Below are positions 54,918-63,991 of a DNA stretch of 64,000 nt, piece after piece. Below the pieces are notes generated by a model that was not told the origin of the DNA, did not search any database, and worked only from the letters and a program-made list of their open reading frames with translations. The position numbers were made by a program, and so were the translations under genes. The stretch is from Pseudochryseolinea flava. GTDB lineage: Bacteria > Bacteroidota > Bacteroidia > Cytophagales > Cyclobacteriaceae. The stretch is taken from contig NZ_QMFY01000007.1 in the NCBI RefSeq assembly GCF_003286915.1, positions 62,001 to 126,000 on the forward strand, in the 5' to 3' direction. Numbering within the stretch: position 1 is the first letter of the stretch; the number at the start of each line of letters is the position of its first letter.

Positions 54918-56291
54918 ATGCAATCACGAAGACGTTTTATCAAGAATAGCGGTATTGCTACTTTAGGTTTTTTAGGACTTCAACAATGGGCGTATGGCCT
55001 GCACGCTGAAACACCTGCAGCTGATGTTGGCTATGGGCCGTTGCTGCAGGATCCAAAGGGTATTATCGATCTTCCAAAAGGCTTTTCCTATAAGATCATT
55101 TCAAAGCAAGGCGATAAAATGTCTGATGGATTATTTGTTCCAGGACGTCCTGATGGTATGGGTACGTTTGCCGGTGCTGCAGGAAAGGTGATCGTGATTC
55201 GTAATCACGAAAATGACCCAGATAAATTGAAGTATGGCGCATTTGGAAATCAAAACGAACTATTACCAAATGTCGACATCACTAAATTTTACGATGCGGG
55301 AAAGAAGAAATATCCATCGCTAGGCGGTACAACGACCTTCATTTATAATCCTAAAACGCAACAGGTTGAGCAGTCATTCTTAAGTCTCGCTGGAACATCG
55401 CGGAATTGTGCCGGTGGACCAACGCCGTGGAAAAGTTGGCTCACGTGTGAAGAAACGACCGAAAAAATTGGTGGTTACGATGGATACGCAGAGCGAGATC
55501 ATGGTTTTGTATTCGACGTACCTGCTACAGAAAAAATTCAGCTTGCGGCACCAACACCCATCAAAGCAATGGGGAGGTTTAATCATGAGGCCGTTGCCGT
55601 CGATCCGAAAACGGGTATCGTTTATTTGACAGAAGATATGGGTGACGGCGCAATCTATCGCTTCATCCCAACATCACCTGGAAACCTCTTGCAAGGAGGT
55701 CGATTGCAAGCGTTGGCGATTATTGGACAAAAAAGTTGTGACACACGAAACTGGAAATCAAATACGACATCATTTCCGATTGGAAAGACGTTTCAAACTT
55801 CGTGGGTCGATTTAGAGGACGTCGAATCTCCCAATGACGATCTACGCTATCAAGCTTATGAAAAAGGTGCGGCACGATTTGCTCGCGGAGAAGGCATGTG
55901 GTTCGGAAACAACGAAGTTTACTTTGCATGTACCAATGGCGGAAAGGAAATGAATGGCCAGATCTTTCGCTATAGACCAGGCTTGAATGAAGGGGATGGA
56001 AGCAAAGGTGGTGCGCTTGATCTTTTCATTGAAACACCAGATAAAGATGCGTTACAGAATTGCGACAACCTTACCGTCGCGCCATGGGGAGATGTTTTCT
56101 TCTGCGAAGATCATCATCATGCAAGGTTAATTGGTGTAACCCCAAGCGGTCAGTTGTATAAGTTTGGAGAAAACGTTGGCTATAAATCAGAATTTGCCGG
56201 TGGCGTATTTTCTCCCGATGGCAGTGTGTATTTCGTAAACATTCAAGATCCCGGACTCACCATCGCGATTACAGGCCCCTGGAAGCGATAA
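54918..56291 (+). CDS. PhoX-like phosphatase (DUF839), Tat-exported
   Basis: The N-terminus SRRRFIKNSGIATLGFLGL carries a twin-arginine motif (residues 3-9), so the protein is exported folded. The rest is a single DUF839/PhoX domain: FSYKIISKQGDKMSDG near 60, VIVIRNHEND near 92, LGGTTTFIYN, NCAGGPTPWKSWLTCEETTE in part near 165, RFNHEAVAVDP near 220 and CDNLTVAPWGDVFFCED near 380. PhoX phosphatases release phosphate from diverse esters using calcium and iron. With the phytase immediately upstream (50-base gap) the two enzymes can strip phytate and other organic phosphates. I see no separate promoter for it. Confidence 0.9.
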   Translation: MQSRRRFIKNSGIATLGFLGLQQWAYGLHAETPAADVGYGPLLQDPKGIIDLPKGFSYKIISKQGDKMSDGLFVPGRPDGMGTFAGAAGKVIVIRNHENDPDKLKYGAFGNQNELLPNVDITKFYDAGKKKYPSLGGTTTFIYNPKTQQVEQSFLSLAGTSRNCAGGPTPWKSWLTCEETTEKIGGYDGYAERDHGFVFDVPATEKIQLAAPTPIKAMGRFNHEAVAVDPKTGIVYLTEDMGDGAIYRFIPTSPGNLLQGGRLQALAIIGQKSCDTRNWKSNTTSFPIGKTFQTSWVDLEDVESPNDDLRYQAYEKGAARFARGEGMWFGNNEVYFACTNGGKEMNGQIFRYRPGLNEGDGSKGGALDLFIETPDKDALQNCDNLTVAPWGDVFFCEDHHHARLIGVTPSGQLYKFGENVGYKSEFAGGVFSPDGSVYFVNIQDPGLTIAITGPWKR

Positions 56292-56436
56292 CATCAGATC
56301 GACTTACCTTCGCCTATTGCGCACAAGTTCCCATCGCCAGTGTGATCATTTTTTTTAATGCTGTAATTTTCGGCAAGAATATTCGACTACTTCTTCGTAA
56401 CTTTTTGGAATAGTATTTGTGTAGACCGAAACGTTG

Positions 56437-56465
56437 TTGTTGGCTAGTTCAATACGTTATATTCA
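56437..56465 (+). promoter_or_regulatory. Putative promoter of the serine hydrolase gene
   Basis: TTG (56437-56439), 18 bases, then TATATTCA (56458-56465) is a good match to the Bacteroidota promoter, with the ATG 24 bases after the box. Confidence 0.5.
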
Positions 56466-56489
56466 TTTTTAAATCCCCTTTCAACCATC

Positions 56490-58883
56490 ATGAAAAATTT
56501 CACTATCCACAAGAGTTTCCTTATGGTCGTCGCATTGCTGATGATCGTCGAGGTCAGCATCGCACAAAAGAAGAAAGACAAGTCGCCATCCAAGGTCATT
56601 CTTACCTACAATGAGAAGAGCTTCGGTTCCTTCATGAAAGCGTGGTCAATCTTAGGACCACTTCCCGTGAAAGAAGGAACGGCAAATCCTGATGATGAAA
56701 CACAACGGAAGTTTTTTGAGGAAGACATGATCCCAACCGTTGGATTAAAAGACGGAAGGCCATTGCCAAGCTTTCAGCATAATGGAAAAACACTCACATG
56801 GACTCCTTATGTCTCTCAAGACGACGTTGTAGAATTGGACGTCGTGTATCCGAATACGGACTATGCAGCTGTCTACGCCTGGGCTGAAATTACAAGTGAA
56901 GCCGAACGTCAAGTTTTTTTCGGTGTTGGCAGTGATGATGGAATTAAAATCTGGCACAACGAAAAACTCATCCATAACAATTGGATACCCCGCGGCATTA
57001 CGAAAGACCAAGACTTGGTTGCCGTTAAACTTGTAAAAGGAAGTAATCGCATCCTTCTAAAAGTTCAAGATTTTCAACAAGGATGGGGCTATGCTGTTCG
57101 GGTGATGGACAACACCGCATTATCTGAAAAGCTAGTACAAGCTGCACGCAATGGTCAACTCGATGACATTAAGGTACTGATTGAGGCCGGTGTCGATGTT
57201 AATGGAAAAGACAAGAATGGTATCACAGCTTACGAAGCAGCAAAAATAGCTGGACGTGATGAGGCGGTTGCAGCTCTTACGGCAAAAGGCGCGCAACAGA
57301 AAGTCATGTTAACCGGTGAGCAGCTTGTTGATGCGACCTATAGTCATCTTGCAAAAAAACCTTCACCCGCTACAGTCGTATTGGTTTCACAGAACGGTAA
57401 GATTTTATTCCAAAAAGCATACGGCCTAGCCGACGTCGCTAAAAAAACACCTGCAACCCTAACAACTAAATTTCGCATTGGATCGATCACGAAACAGTTT
57501 ACAGCGTCTGCTATTTTGAAATTGCAAGAAGAAGGAAAGATTAGTGTGAACGACAAGCTCTCCAAATTCTTTCCTGATTTTCCGCGGGCCCACGAAGTAA
57601 CGATTCATCACCTGCTTACGCATACATCGGGAATTCACAGTTACACGGGTAAATCAGATTTCCTAGATCACGTAACAAAACCTATATCCAACGATGCCTT
57701 GCTTGCATACTTCAAAAATGATCCTTATGATTTTAATCCAGGTGATGAATACAGGTATAACAATTCAGGTTACTTTCTATTAGGTTATATCGTTGAAAAA
57801 GTGTCCGGCAAAACTTTTGCACAATACCTCGATGATACATTCTTTAAACCACTCGGCATGAAGAATACAGGAATTCACAGCGCTACGCTGAAACTTACTG
57901 AAGAGGCGAATGGTCATCAACCGGAAGGTGACGGTTACAAACTTGCTATGAATTGGGATATGTCATGGGCTGGTGGTGCTGGGGCTTTATATTCTACCGT
58001 AGGCGACCTTAACCTATGGAACGACGCGCTATTCGGCGGCAAAGTTCTAAAACCGGAGAGTATGAAAGCAGCATTCACCTCGGTTGTGCTCAACAATGGA
58101 CGAACACCGGATTCCGGAAAATATGGTTATGGATGGGGAATCGCAGAATATCGTGGCACTGAATCTATCGGACACAGCGGCGGACTTCACGGATTCATCT
58201 CGCAACTATCACGTCTTCCTGCGCATAACCTCACCGTTGTAATTCTCACCAACACATCGCCTCCCGTTTCCGAATTTAATCCCAGTGTAATTGCTGAATA
58301 TTTTATTTGGGATAAACTAGGTAAACAAAGTTCGTTTGCGCAGTCCGCATCCACGGGTGATGTTAAAGCTTATGAAGGACGTTACGATTTTGGTAATGGC
58401 GCCGTAATGATCATCACATCGAAAGACAACAATTTATTTGCTCAACTGAGTGGTCAACCCAACTTTCCGATTTTTCCACAAGGACAAGATGATTATTTCT
58501 GGAAGGTGGTACCAGCGCGAATTAAATTTGTCCGCAACGAAAAGGGAGAAGTTACACATGGTGATTTCGAGCAGAACGGTCAAAAATTAAAAGTCAACAA
58601 GTTAAAAGAAGAGACTATCGTGAAAGTAGATCCTGCGATATGGAAGAAGTATGAGGGCAAGTACAAATTTCAAGACCTGATCATCACGATTTCGACCAGT
58701 GACGGCAAGCTTCTCGCGCAAGCAACGAATCAGCCAACTTTTGAATTATTACCGGTCTCAGAACTCGACTATGTAGTAAGAGAATTAAATGCCAAACTTT
58801 CCTTCGTAAAATCAGAAGAAAAGATCTCACATATTGTTATCGATATGGGAGGGCGCAAATCTGATGCTTTGAGAATGGAGTAG
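56490..58883 (+). CDS. Secreted serine hydrolase (beta-lactamase-like) with PA14-like and ankyrin segments
   Basis: A signal peptide (about 1-25) is followed by a beta-rich PA14/GLEYA-like region (about 45-205, with VFFGVGSDDGIKIWHNEKLI in part), then one to two ankyrin-like repeats (about 210-265: AARNGQLDDIKVLIEAGVDV in part). The catalytic beta-lactamase/DD-peptidase-type domain spans about 280-610. Its three motifs are Ser332-x-x-Lys335 (SITK), Tyr423-Asn-Asn (YNNSGY) and His562-Ser-Gly. Two copies of a small DUF3471-like domain (about 630-715 and 720-797) end it. The substrate is unknown; family members cleave beta-lactams, peptides or esters. The start follows a good promoter. Confidence 0.9.
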   Translation: MKNFTIHKSFLMVVALLMIVEVSIAQKKKDKSPSKVILTYNEKSFGSFMKAWSILGPLPVKEGTANPDDETQRKFFEEDMIPTVGLKDGRPLPSFQHNGKTLTWTPYVSQDDVVELDVVYPNTDYAAVYAWAEITSEAERQVFFGVGSDDGIKIWHNEKLIHNNWIPRGITKDQDLVAVKLVKGSNRILLKVQDFQQGWGYAVRVMDNTALSEKLVQAARNGQLDDIKVLIEAGVDVNGKDKNGITAYEAAKIAGRDEAVAALTAKGAQQKVMLTGEQLVDATYSHLAKKPSPATVVLVSQNGKILFQKAYGLADVAKKTPATLTTKFRIGSITKQFTASAILKLQEEGKISVNDKLSKFFPDFPRAHEVTIHHLLTHTSGIHSYTGKSDFLDHVTKPISNDALLAYFKNDPYDFNPGDEYRYNNSGYFLLGYIVEKVSGKTFAQYLDDTFFKPLGMKNTGIHSATLKLTEEANGHQPEGDGYKLAMNWDMSWAGGAGALYSTVGDLNLWNDALFGGKVLKPESMKAAFTSVVLNNGRTPDSGKYGYGWGIAEYRGTESIGHSGGLHGFISQLSRLPAHNLTVVILTNTSPPVSEFNPSVIAEYFIWDKLGKQSSFAQSASTGDVKAYEGRYDFGNGAVMIITSKDNNLFAQLSGQPNFPIFPQGQDDYFWKVVPARIKFVRNEKGEVTHGDFEQNGQKLKVNKLKEETIVKVDPAIWKKYEGKYKFQDLIITISTSDGKLLAQATNQPTFELLPVSELDYVVRELNAKLSFVKSEEKISHIVIDMGGRKSDALRME

Positions 58884-58905
58884 CAATGGCCTATTTTTTA
58901 GGAAC

Positions 58906-58941
58906 AAAGAATCCCTGCCAGAACCAGGGATTCTTTTTTTT
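58906..58941 (+). terminator. Strong terminator of the serine hydrolase gene
   Basis: A perfect 12-bp stem (58906-58917 with 58925-58936), seven-base loop and a long T-run. It is the strongest terminator in the window. Confidence 0.95.
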
Positions 58942-59009
58942 GCTTTCTCGCAGCCAGAAACGCCCCATATCCGTGCCGTTGTAATTCAATGGCATTTCCA
59001 TTTTAAAAG

Positions 59010-59040
59010 TTTTTAACGCTAATATTTATCATTATATTCG
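59010..59040 (+). promoter_or_regulatory. Putative promoter of the TerB-like gene
   Basis: TTTTT (59010-59014), 18 bases, then TATATTCG (59033-59040) resembles the Bacteroidota promoter; the ATG is 22 bases downstream. Confidence 0.4.
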
Positions 59041-59062
59041 ATACTGTTAAAAATCCTGACCA

Positions 59063-59431
59063 ATGACCTTAGACCCAATTAAACTCGAACACTTCAGAAA
59101 TTTAGTGTCGCTTATTGCAGCCGACGGAAAAATTGAAGACGTTGAACGTGTGGCGCTTTCAAAGATCGCATACGAGCGCGGTATCCCGTTAGATCGTTTT
59201 ACAGTTATGCTTGACAAAGCCGACGAATACAAATATCTAATACCGCAAAATCATCATGATCGCGAAAAACAATTGCAAGAGATGATTGAGGTTGCATTGA
59301 TCGACGGATATTTTGCACCTGCTGAATTGGAATTAATCACAATGGTTTCCGAAAAACTAGGCGTAGAAAAAACAAGACTCCACGATCTCATTAAAAGCTA
59401 TCAACCATCCCCGAATGGGCACAGTGTGTGA
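59063..59431 (+). CDS. TerB-like tellurite-resistance-family protein
   Basis: This all-helical 122-residue cytosolic protein fits the TerB fold. It contains the two acidic loop motifs of the family, IAADGKIEDVER near 17-28 and ALIDGYFAPAELE near 78-90, which bind divalent metal in studied members. TerB-like domains are common in stress and phage-defence contexts, but no other ter gene is nearby, and a general signalling role is equally possible. It is flanked by terminators or promoters and stands alone. Confidence 0.88.
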   Translation: MTLDPIKLEHFRNLVSLIAADGKIEDVERVALSKIAYERGIPLDRFTVMLDKADEYKYLIPQNHHDREKQLQEMIEVALIDGYFAPAELELITMVSEKLGVEKTRLHDLIKSYQPSPNGHSV

Positions 59432-59532
59432 TGTGTGATCAAAAAAAATCCCTCCCTCAAAACTTTCTTTCTCTCTTTTGAACATCATATCAATTTTTAT
59501 CAAGTATATTTCTCGTCCTAAACCACAGGAGT

Positions 59533-62500
59533 ATGTACTCCTTCCAAAAAGAAATATTCTTTTTCATCCTATGCACTCTATTCTTGAATGCAACTAAGCT
59601 CTATTCCCAAGAGCGAGATATTAAGTTTCATCATATCACAGTAGACGAAGGCCTCTCCAGTAACACAGTCAATTGTATTATTCGCGACAGTCGTGGTTTT
59701 ATTTGGATTGCTAGCGAGAATGGCGTGGGGCGTTACGATGGTTATTCGTTCACCAACTTTCGGCAAGAGAATGATTCCATTACCATCAGCTCGAACATCA
59801 CGTACGTGATCTTTGAAGACGCTGAAGAACAATTGTGGGTTGGTTCAGAACGTGGATTAGATCTTTACAATCGTGAATTGGATCGTTTTGATAAACATTT
59901 TTTTCAGGGCATTCCCGTACGCGCCATATATCAAGATAGAAAAAAACAATTGTGGGTCGGAAGTGACGACGGCCTTTATCTTTTTGACAATGGGAAATTC
60001 ATCAAGCCATTTAAAGAGATTTTCAATGCGAAAGATTTTATCTACAACACGATACCTTCAATAATCGAAGATCGTCAAGGCAACCTTTGGATAGGCTCGT
60101 CGAATGGCGCATACTTATACGAACACAAAACAAAAACCATAAAACATTTTTTGCATTCCAATACTGAGGCACATTCACTCAGTGAAAATAGCACTCGAAA
60201 AATTGTTGAAGATAAAAAAGGTCGCATCTGGATTTCAACGTACGGCGGAGGATTAAATCTCTATCAACCGACTACCAATGACTTTAAAGTATTCAAATAC
60301 GACAGGAGAGATCCAAGAGGAATATCAAGTGACCTCATCCCAACACTTTGGGTAAACGAAGATGGTCGACTATGGATCGGTACTGATGGAAGAGGGATCG
60401 ATATTTTCGATCCGGAGACAAATACTTTTCACCACGTGGTTCACTCGCCTTATAACTCTAAGAGTCTTAATAACAATGTCATTCGATCAATTAGTAGCGA
60501 CAAACGCGGCGGTGTTTGGGTTGGCACTTATAATGGTGGTGTTAATTTTTTCAATCAAAATGCAGAGGCATTCTTTCATTACAAAGTGCCAACTATTAAC
60601 GGCAATAGTTCGATTACCTCATTTGCAGAAGAAAGAAATGGAAATCTGTGGATAGGAACCGATGGCGGCGGGCTTTGTTACTTCAATCGCGTTACAGGTC
60701 AATTCGAGAATTATTACCACGAAGAACACAACGTAAACAGTCTTAGCGACAACCGTGTATTATCGTTATTGCTCGATGACGCCGGTACACTTTGGATCGG
60801 GACCTACCTTGGCGGCATCTCTCGCTATTTTCCTAAGCAACGGAAATTCATTCGGTATAAAGCTGGAGACGGCTCGGGATTAAGCGACAACATTATTTGG
60901 ACCCTACTATTGGATCACAAGCGAAGAATTCTTGCGGGCACGAATTGGGGGCTGAACATTTTTGATTCCGAAAAACAAAAGTTCACGTACTTGGACATCA
61001 ACAATTCTAATCTTAGTAATAATATGATTAGAAGTTTATACGAAGACGACAAACAACGACTGTGGATTGGAACGCAAGCAGGGCTTAATCTACTAGAGAA
61101 ACCTTACAGCGCATTTGCTGTGATCAAAAGTGATCAGCAACAAGAAAAAGGCTTGAGTAATCATTGGATACGCACCATAAACCAAGATCATGCAGGAAAT
61201 ATTTGGATCGGAACGTTTTCTGGCGGTTTAAATCTCTTCGATGAAGCGTCATCGACATTTCAATCGTTCAGTGAAAGGGATGGTTTGCCTGATAATATTA
61301 TTTCTGGAATTCTTGGCGACAACAATAACAACTTATGGGTTAGCACGGGTCGAGGGTTAGCATGCATGAATGGAAATAATAAAACCTTCAAGAGCTATAC
61401 GGTTAGCGATGGGTTACAAGATTATCAATTCAACATTAACGCGTGTTTTAAGACCCAACGCGGCGAGTTTCTATTCGGTGGGAACAACGGTTTTACATTG
61501 TTTGTACCGGAAGTAATCAACCAAGTAGATAGCAACCAATATCCGCCGCAAGTAGCCTTTACTGGATTCAAAATATTCAATAAAGAAGTTGTGCCGGGCG
61601 GAGAAGGATCGCCATTGAAAATGCAGGTCAACGAGACTGAAAACATTTCGCTCGACTATGATCAGTCCATGTTGACGTTCGAATTTGCTGCACTTAACTT
61701 CATTCAACCAGAAAAGAATCAATACGCCTATCGGCTTCATGGCTTTGAAGACGAATGGAATGTTGTTGGCAACCAACGTTCTGCAACGTATACGAATTTA
61801 GATCCAGGTAAATACACCTTTCAAGTACGCGCTTCGAATAACGACGGTGTTTGGAACAACGAGGGTACATTACTCAAAATAACAATTCGACCGCCGTTCT
61901 GGGGAACATGGTGGTTCAAAACGTTCTTAGCACTGTTGGGTTTCACGGTAGCGCTCACGATCCTCAACATTATTCGTAAGCGTATCAGAGAAAAGATTAA
62001 AATCAATAAGCTCATCGCTGAACTTGAATTAAAGGCGCTTATTGCACAAATGAACCCGCATTTCATTTTCAATTGCTTGACATCGATTCAGGAATTGATC
62101 GTCGTTGATAAGCAAGAAGAAGCGATGCATTACCTTCATCAGTTCTCAAAACTGCTCCGAACAGTTTTACAATCATCTGACAAAAACTACATTCCACTAG
62201 ATGAAGAACTCACGCTGCTTGAACTTTATTTAGAGCTGGAGTCGATGCGCTTTGACAAAGAATTTCACTATAAAATCAATGTAGACGATGCTATCGATAC
62301 AGAAGAGATAGTGATTCCTTCCTTTCTACTTCAACCATTTGTTGAAAATGCGTTGTGGCATGGATTGATGCATAAAAAGGGCGACCGCAATCTTTCTGTT
62401 TCTTTTAGACTCGAAAGTGAGAGCATTTTATTGTGTACAATCAACGATAACGGTATTGGTCGAGAAGTGGCATCGAAGATCAAGAAACAACGCGTGAAAA

Positions 62501-62739
62501 CATATCAGTCGATGGGCATCAAGATTATCCGGGAAAGGATGTCATTGATGAAAAAGCAAGATGCAGCATTTGACTTGAGGATCATTGACGAAAAGGACCC
62601 GCAGGGCAATGCAGCCGGAACAACTGTTATTGTGAGATTACCGCTCAAGGTATCGCCAGAAGTCAAAGCCGCAGAAATCGAACTTGATGCACTTTCCCGC
62701 GAAACGCAAATTTCGCTACAAGATCGCAAGACACCATAG
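59533..62739 (+). CDS. Propeller-type LytS-family sensor histidine kinase
   Basis: The 1068-residue protein has a signal peptide (about 1-26), two seven-bladed Reg_prop propellers in the periplasm (about 30-680, many copies of G-x-LWIGT/S-x-GGLN), a Y_Y_Y Ig-like domain (about 700-785), one transmembrane helix (about 793-815), and a cytosolic His_kinase domain with His843 in MNPHFIFNCL. The HATPase_c domain shows the N-box Asn939 (PFVENALWHG) and NDNGIGRE. Such kinases usually sense a polysaccharide breakdown product or other ligand and phosphorylate a LytTR regulator. The partner gene follows after 345 bases. No sigma-type promoter box was convincing. Confidence 0.95.
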   Translation: MYSFQKEIFFFILCTLFLNATKLYSQERDIKFHHITVDEGLSSNTVNCIIRDSRGFIWIASENGVGRYDGYSFTNFRQENDSITISSNITYVIFEDAEEQLWVGSERGLDLYNRELDRFDKHFFQGIPVRAIYQDRKKQLWVGSDDGLYLFDNGKFIKPFKEIFNAKDFIYNTIPSIIEDRQGNLWIGSSNGAYLYEHKTKTIKHFLHSNTEAHSLSENSTRKIVEDKKGRIWISTYGGGLNLYQPTTNDFKVFKYDRRDPRGISSDLIPTLWVNEDGRLWIGTDGRGIDIFDPETNTFHHVVHSPYNSKSLNNNVIRSISSDKRGGVWVGTYNGGVNFFNQNAEAFFHYKVPTINGNSSITSFAEERNGNLWIGTDGGGLCYFNRVTGQFENYYHEEHNVNSLSDNRVLSLLLDDAGTLWIGTYLGGISRYFPKQRKFIRYKAGDGSGLSDNIIWTLLLDHKRRILAGTNWGLNIFDSEKQKFTYLDINNSNLSNNMIRSLYEDDKQRLWIGTQAGLNLLEKPYSAFAVIKSDQQQEKGLSNHWIRTINQDHAGNIWIGTFSGGLNLFDEASSTFQSFSERDGLPDNIISGILGDNNNNLWVSTGRGLACMNGNNKTFKSYTVSDGLQDYQFNINACFKTQRGEFLFGGNNGFTLFVPEVINQVDSNQYPPQVAFTGFKIFNKEVVPGGEGSPLKMQVNETENISLDYDQSMLTFEFAALNFIQPEKNQYAYRLHGFEDEWNVVGNQRSATYTNLDPGKYTFQVRASNNDGVWNNEGTLLKITIRPPFWGTWWFKTFLALLGFTVALTILNIIRKRIREKIKINKLIAELELKALIAQMNPHFIFNCLTSIQELIVVDKQEEAMHYLHQFSKLLRTVLQSSDKNYIPLDEELTLLELYLELESMRFDKEFHYKINVDDAIDTEEIVIPSFLLQPFVENALWHGLMHKKGDRNLSVSFRLESESILLCTINDNGIGREVASKIKKQRVKTYQSMGIKIIRERMSLMKKQDAAFDLRIIDEKDPQGNAAGTTVIVRLPLKVSPEVKAAEIELDALSRETQISLQDRKTP

Positions 62740-62780
62740 CAAACAGCAATGTGTATTTGTCGTACACGTACCACTTAAAC

Positions 62781-62842
62781 ACATCAACATTCGTCAGTAC
62801 ATCATCACTACATCACCAGGCAAACACATCACGAACACATCA
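62781..62842 (+). repeat. Five ACATCA motifs in the kinase-regulator spacer
   Basis: ACATCA starts at 62781, 62799, 62810, 62826 and 62837 (spacings 18, 11, 16, 11). The sequence is otherwise A/C-rich. Apart from a possible 37-codon frame I see nothing else in 62740-63084. Confidence 0.6.
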
Positions 62843-62855
62843 TAGCGAAGTTGCA

Positions 62856-62969
62856 ATGACGCGCACACGACACACATCTACAAGTCGGCTTCACATTCGA
62901 CGGGTTATCGAAAAAGAAAAATTTGTTATTGTCATCATCGGTGTGATGCTTCTTTTTTTCCTATCTTGA
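62856..62969 (+). CDS. Possible 37-residue membrane peptide between kinase and regulator
   Basis: An ATG-initiated frame encodes a basic, Thr/Ser/Arg-rich N-terminus and a C-terminal hydrophobic run (FVIVIIGVMLLFFLS), a tail-anchored-like layout. The frame is also open upstream to 62751 through low-complexity DNA. It has no recognisable family, so I rate it low. Confidence 0.2.
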   Translation: MTRTRHTSTSRLHIRRVIEKEKFVIVIIGVMLLFFLS

Positions 62970-63084
62970 ATAGCTATCAATTGCACGGGAATTGTAATTG
63001 AAGTACGCGATACTTGATGAATTCCTCTCTCACTTCAAGTTTCGTCTAGAAAGTTATATACCAACACTTCCACAATAGATTTAC

Positions 63085-63816
63085 ATGATCAAGGCACTTA
63101 TCATCGATGATGAGAGTAAGGCGCGTAACCTTTTGAAGGTAACAATGGAAAAAAACTTTCCTGGCGAATTTATGCTTGAGACGGCACAAGGTTCAGAAGA
63201 CGGAATAGAAAAGATAAATCAGTTCAAGCCCGACCTACTGTTTTTAGATATCGAAATGCCGAACATGAGCGGCTTTGACCTTCTTGCCGCAACACCTGAC
63301 CTTGATTGCAAAGTGATCTTCACGACCGCTTACAACCAATACGCTATACGCGCAATCCGGTATAATGCGTTGGACTATTTATTAAAACCGATCAACCCGG
63401 TTGAATTGAAAGATGCCATATCGCGTTTTCAGCAGCAAAAAAATAGAAAAGAAGTGTATAGTAAACAGCTTGAGAACTTCTTTTCAAATACAAAGGAAAA
63501 AAATCTCGCCATTACGACTTATGATGGGGTCGTGTTTCTTGAAGTCGATAAAATAATTCGATGTGAAGCAGACCTGAACTACACAAAGTTTGTATTGACC
63601 GATAACAAAACGTTTCTATCGTCGAAGACGCTAAAAGATTACGAAGACTTATTAACGACGGGAAATAATTTTCTTCGCGTGCACCGATCACATCTCGTTA
63701 ATCTCGATTTTGTGTTGAAGTTTAGAAATGACGGTGGCCTAATTTTAAAAGACAATTCTACAATCCCCGTATCTCGTCGCCGAAAGGAAGAAGTGATGTC
63801 ACGTCTTCATACCTGA
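63085..63816 (+). CDS. LytTR-family response regulator
   Basis: The 243-residue protein has a receiver domain (1-125) with intact active site: Asp8 and Asp9, phosphoacceptor Asp55 (LFLDIEMP), Thr80 and Lys101 (LLKPIN). A LytTR DNA-binding domain follows (about 140-240), with FLEVDKIIRCEADLNYTKF in part, LRVHRSHLVNLDFV and IPVSRRRKEEV. It is the natural partner of the kinase directly upstream. LytTR regulators bind pairs of direct repeats in promoter DNA; I could not point to such a pair with confidence here. Confidence 0.95.
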   Translation: MIKALIIDDESKARNLLKVTMEKNFPGEFMLETAQGSEDGIEKINQFKPDLLFLDIEMPNMSGFDLLAATPDLDCKVIFTTAYNQYAIRAIRYNALDYLLKPINPVELKDAISRFQQQKNRKEVYSKQLENFFSNTKEKNLAITTYDGVVFLEVDKIIRCEADLNYTKFVLTDNKTFLSSKTLKDYEDLLTTGNNFLRVHRSHLVNLDFVLKFRNDGGLILKDNSTIPVSRRRKEEVMSRLHT

Positions 63817-63991
63817 TTATTCCGGTAGTCACACCAGCCTTCATAGTCGACTGACTGTCGTGTATATTTTCTTTACATTTCTGTACGCCATTCATTGCGC
63901 CGCTTAATAATTGTAGGCAGCCATTCAATAACTGTTTTTTCTTTCCATTCATCAAATCATAACATTTATATAACAGCAGCGAGTCGCATCG

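Noticed and set aside
63758-63955. 65-codon minus-strand frame at the window end
   Set aside because: It overlaps the conserved end of the LytTR regulator gene and has no family features.
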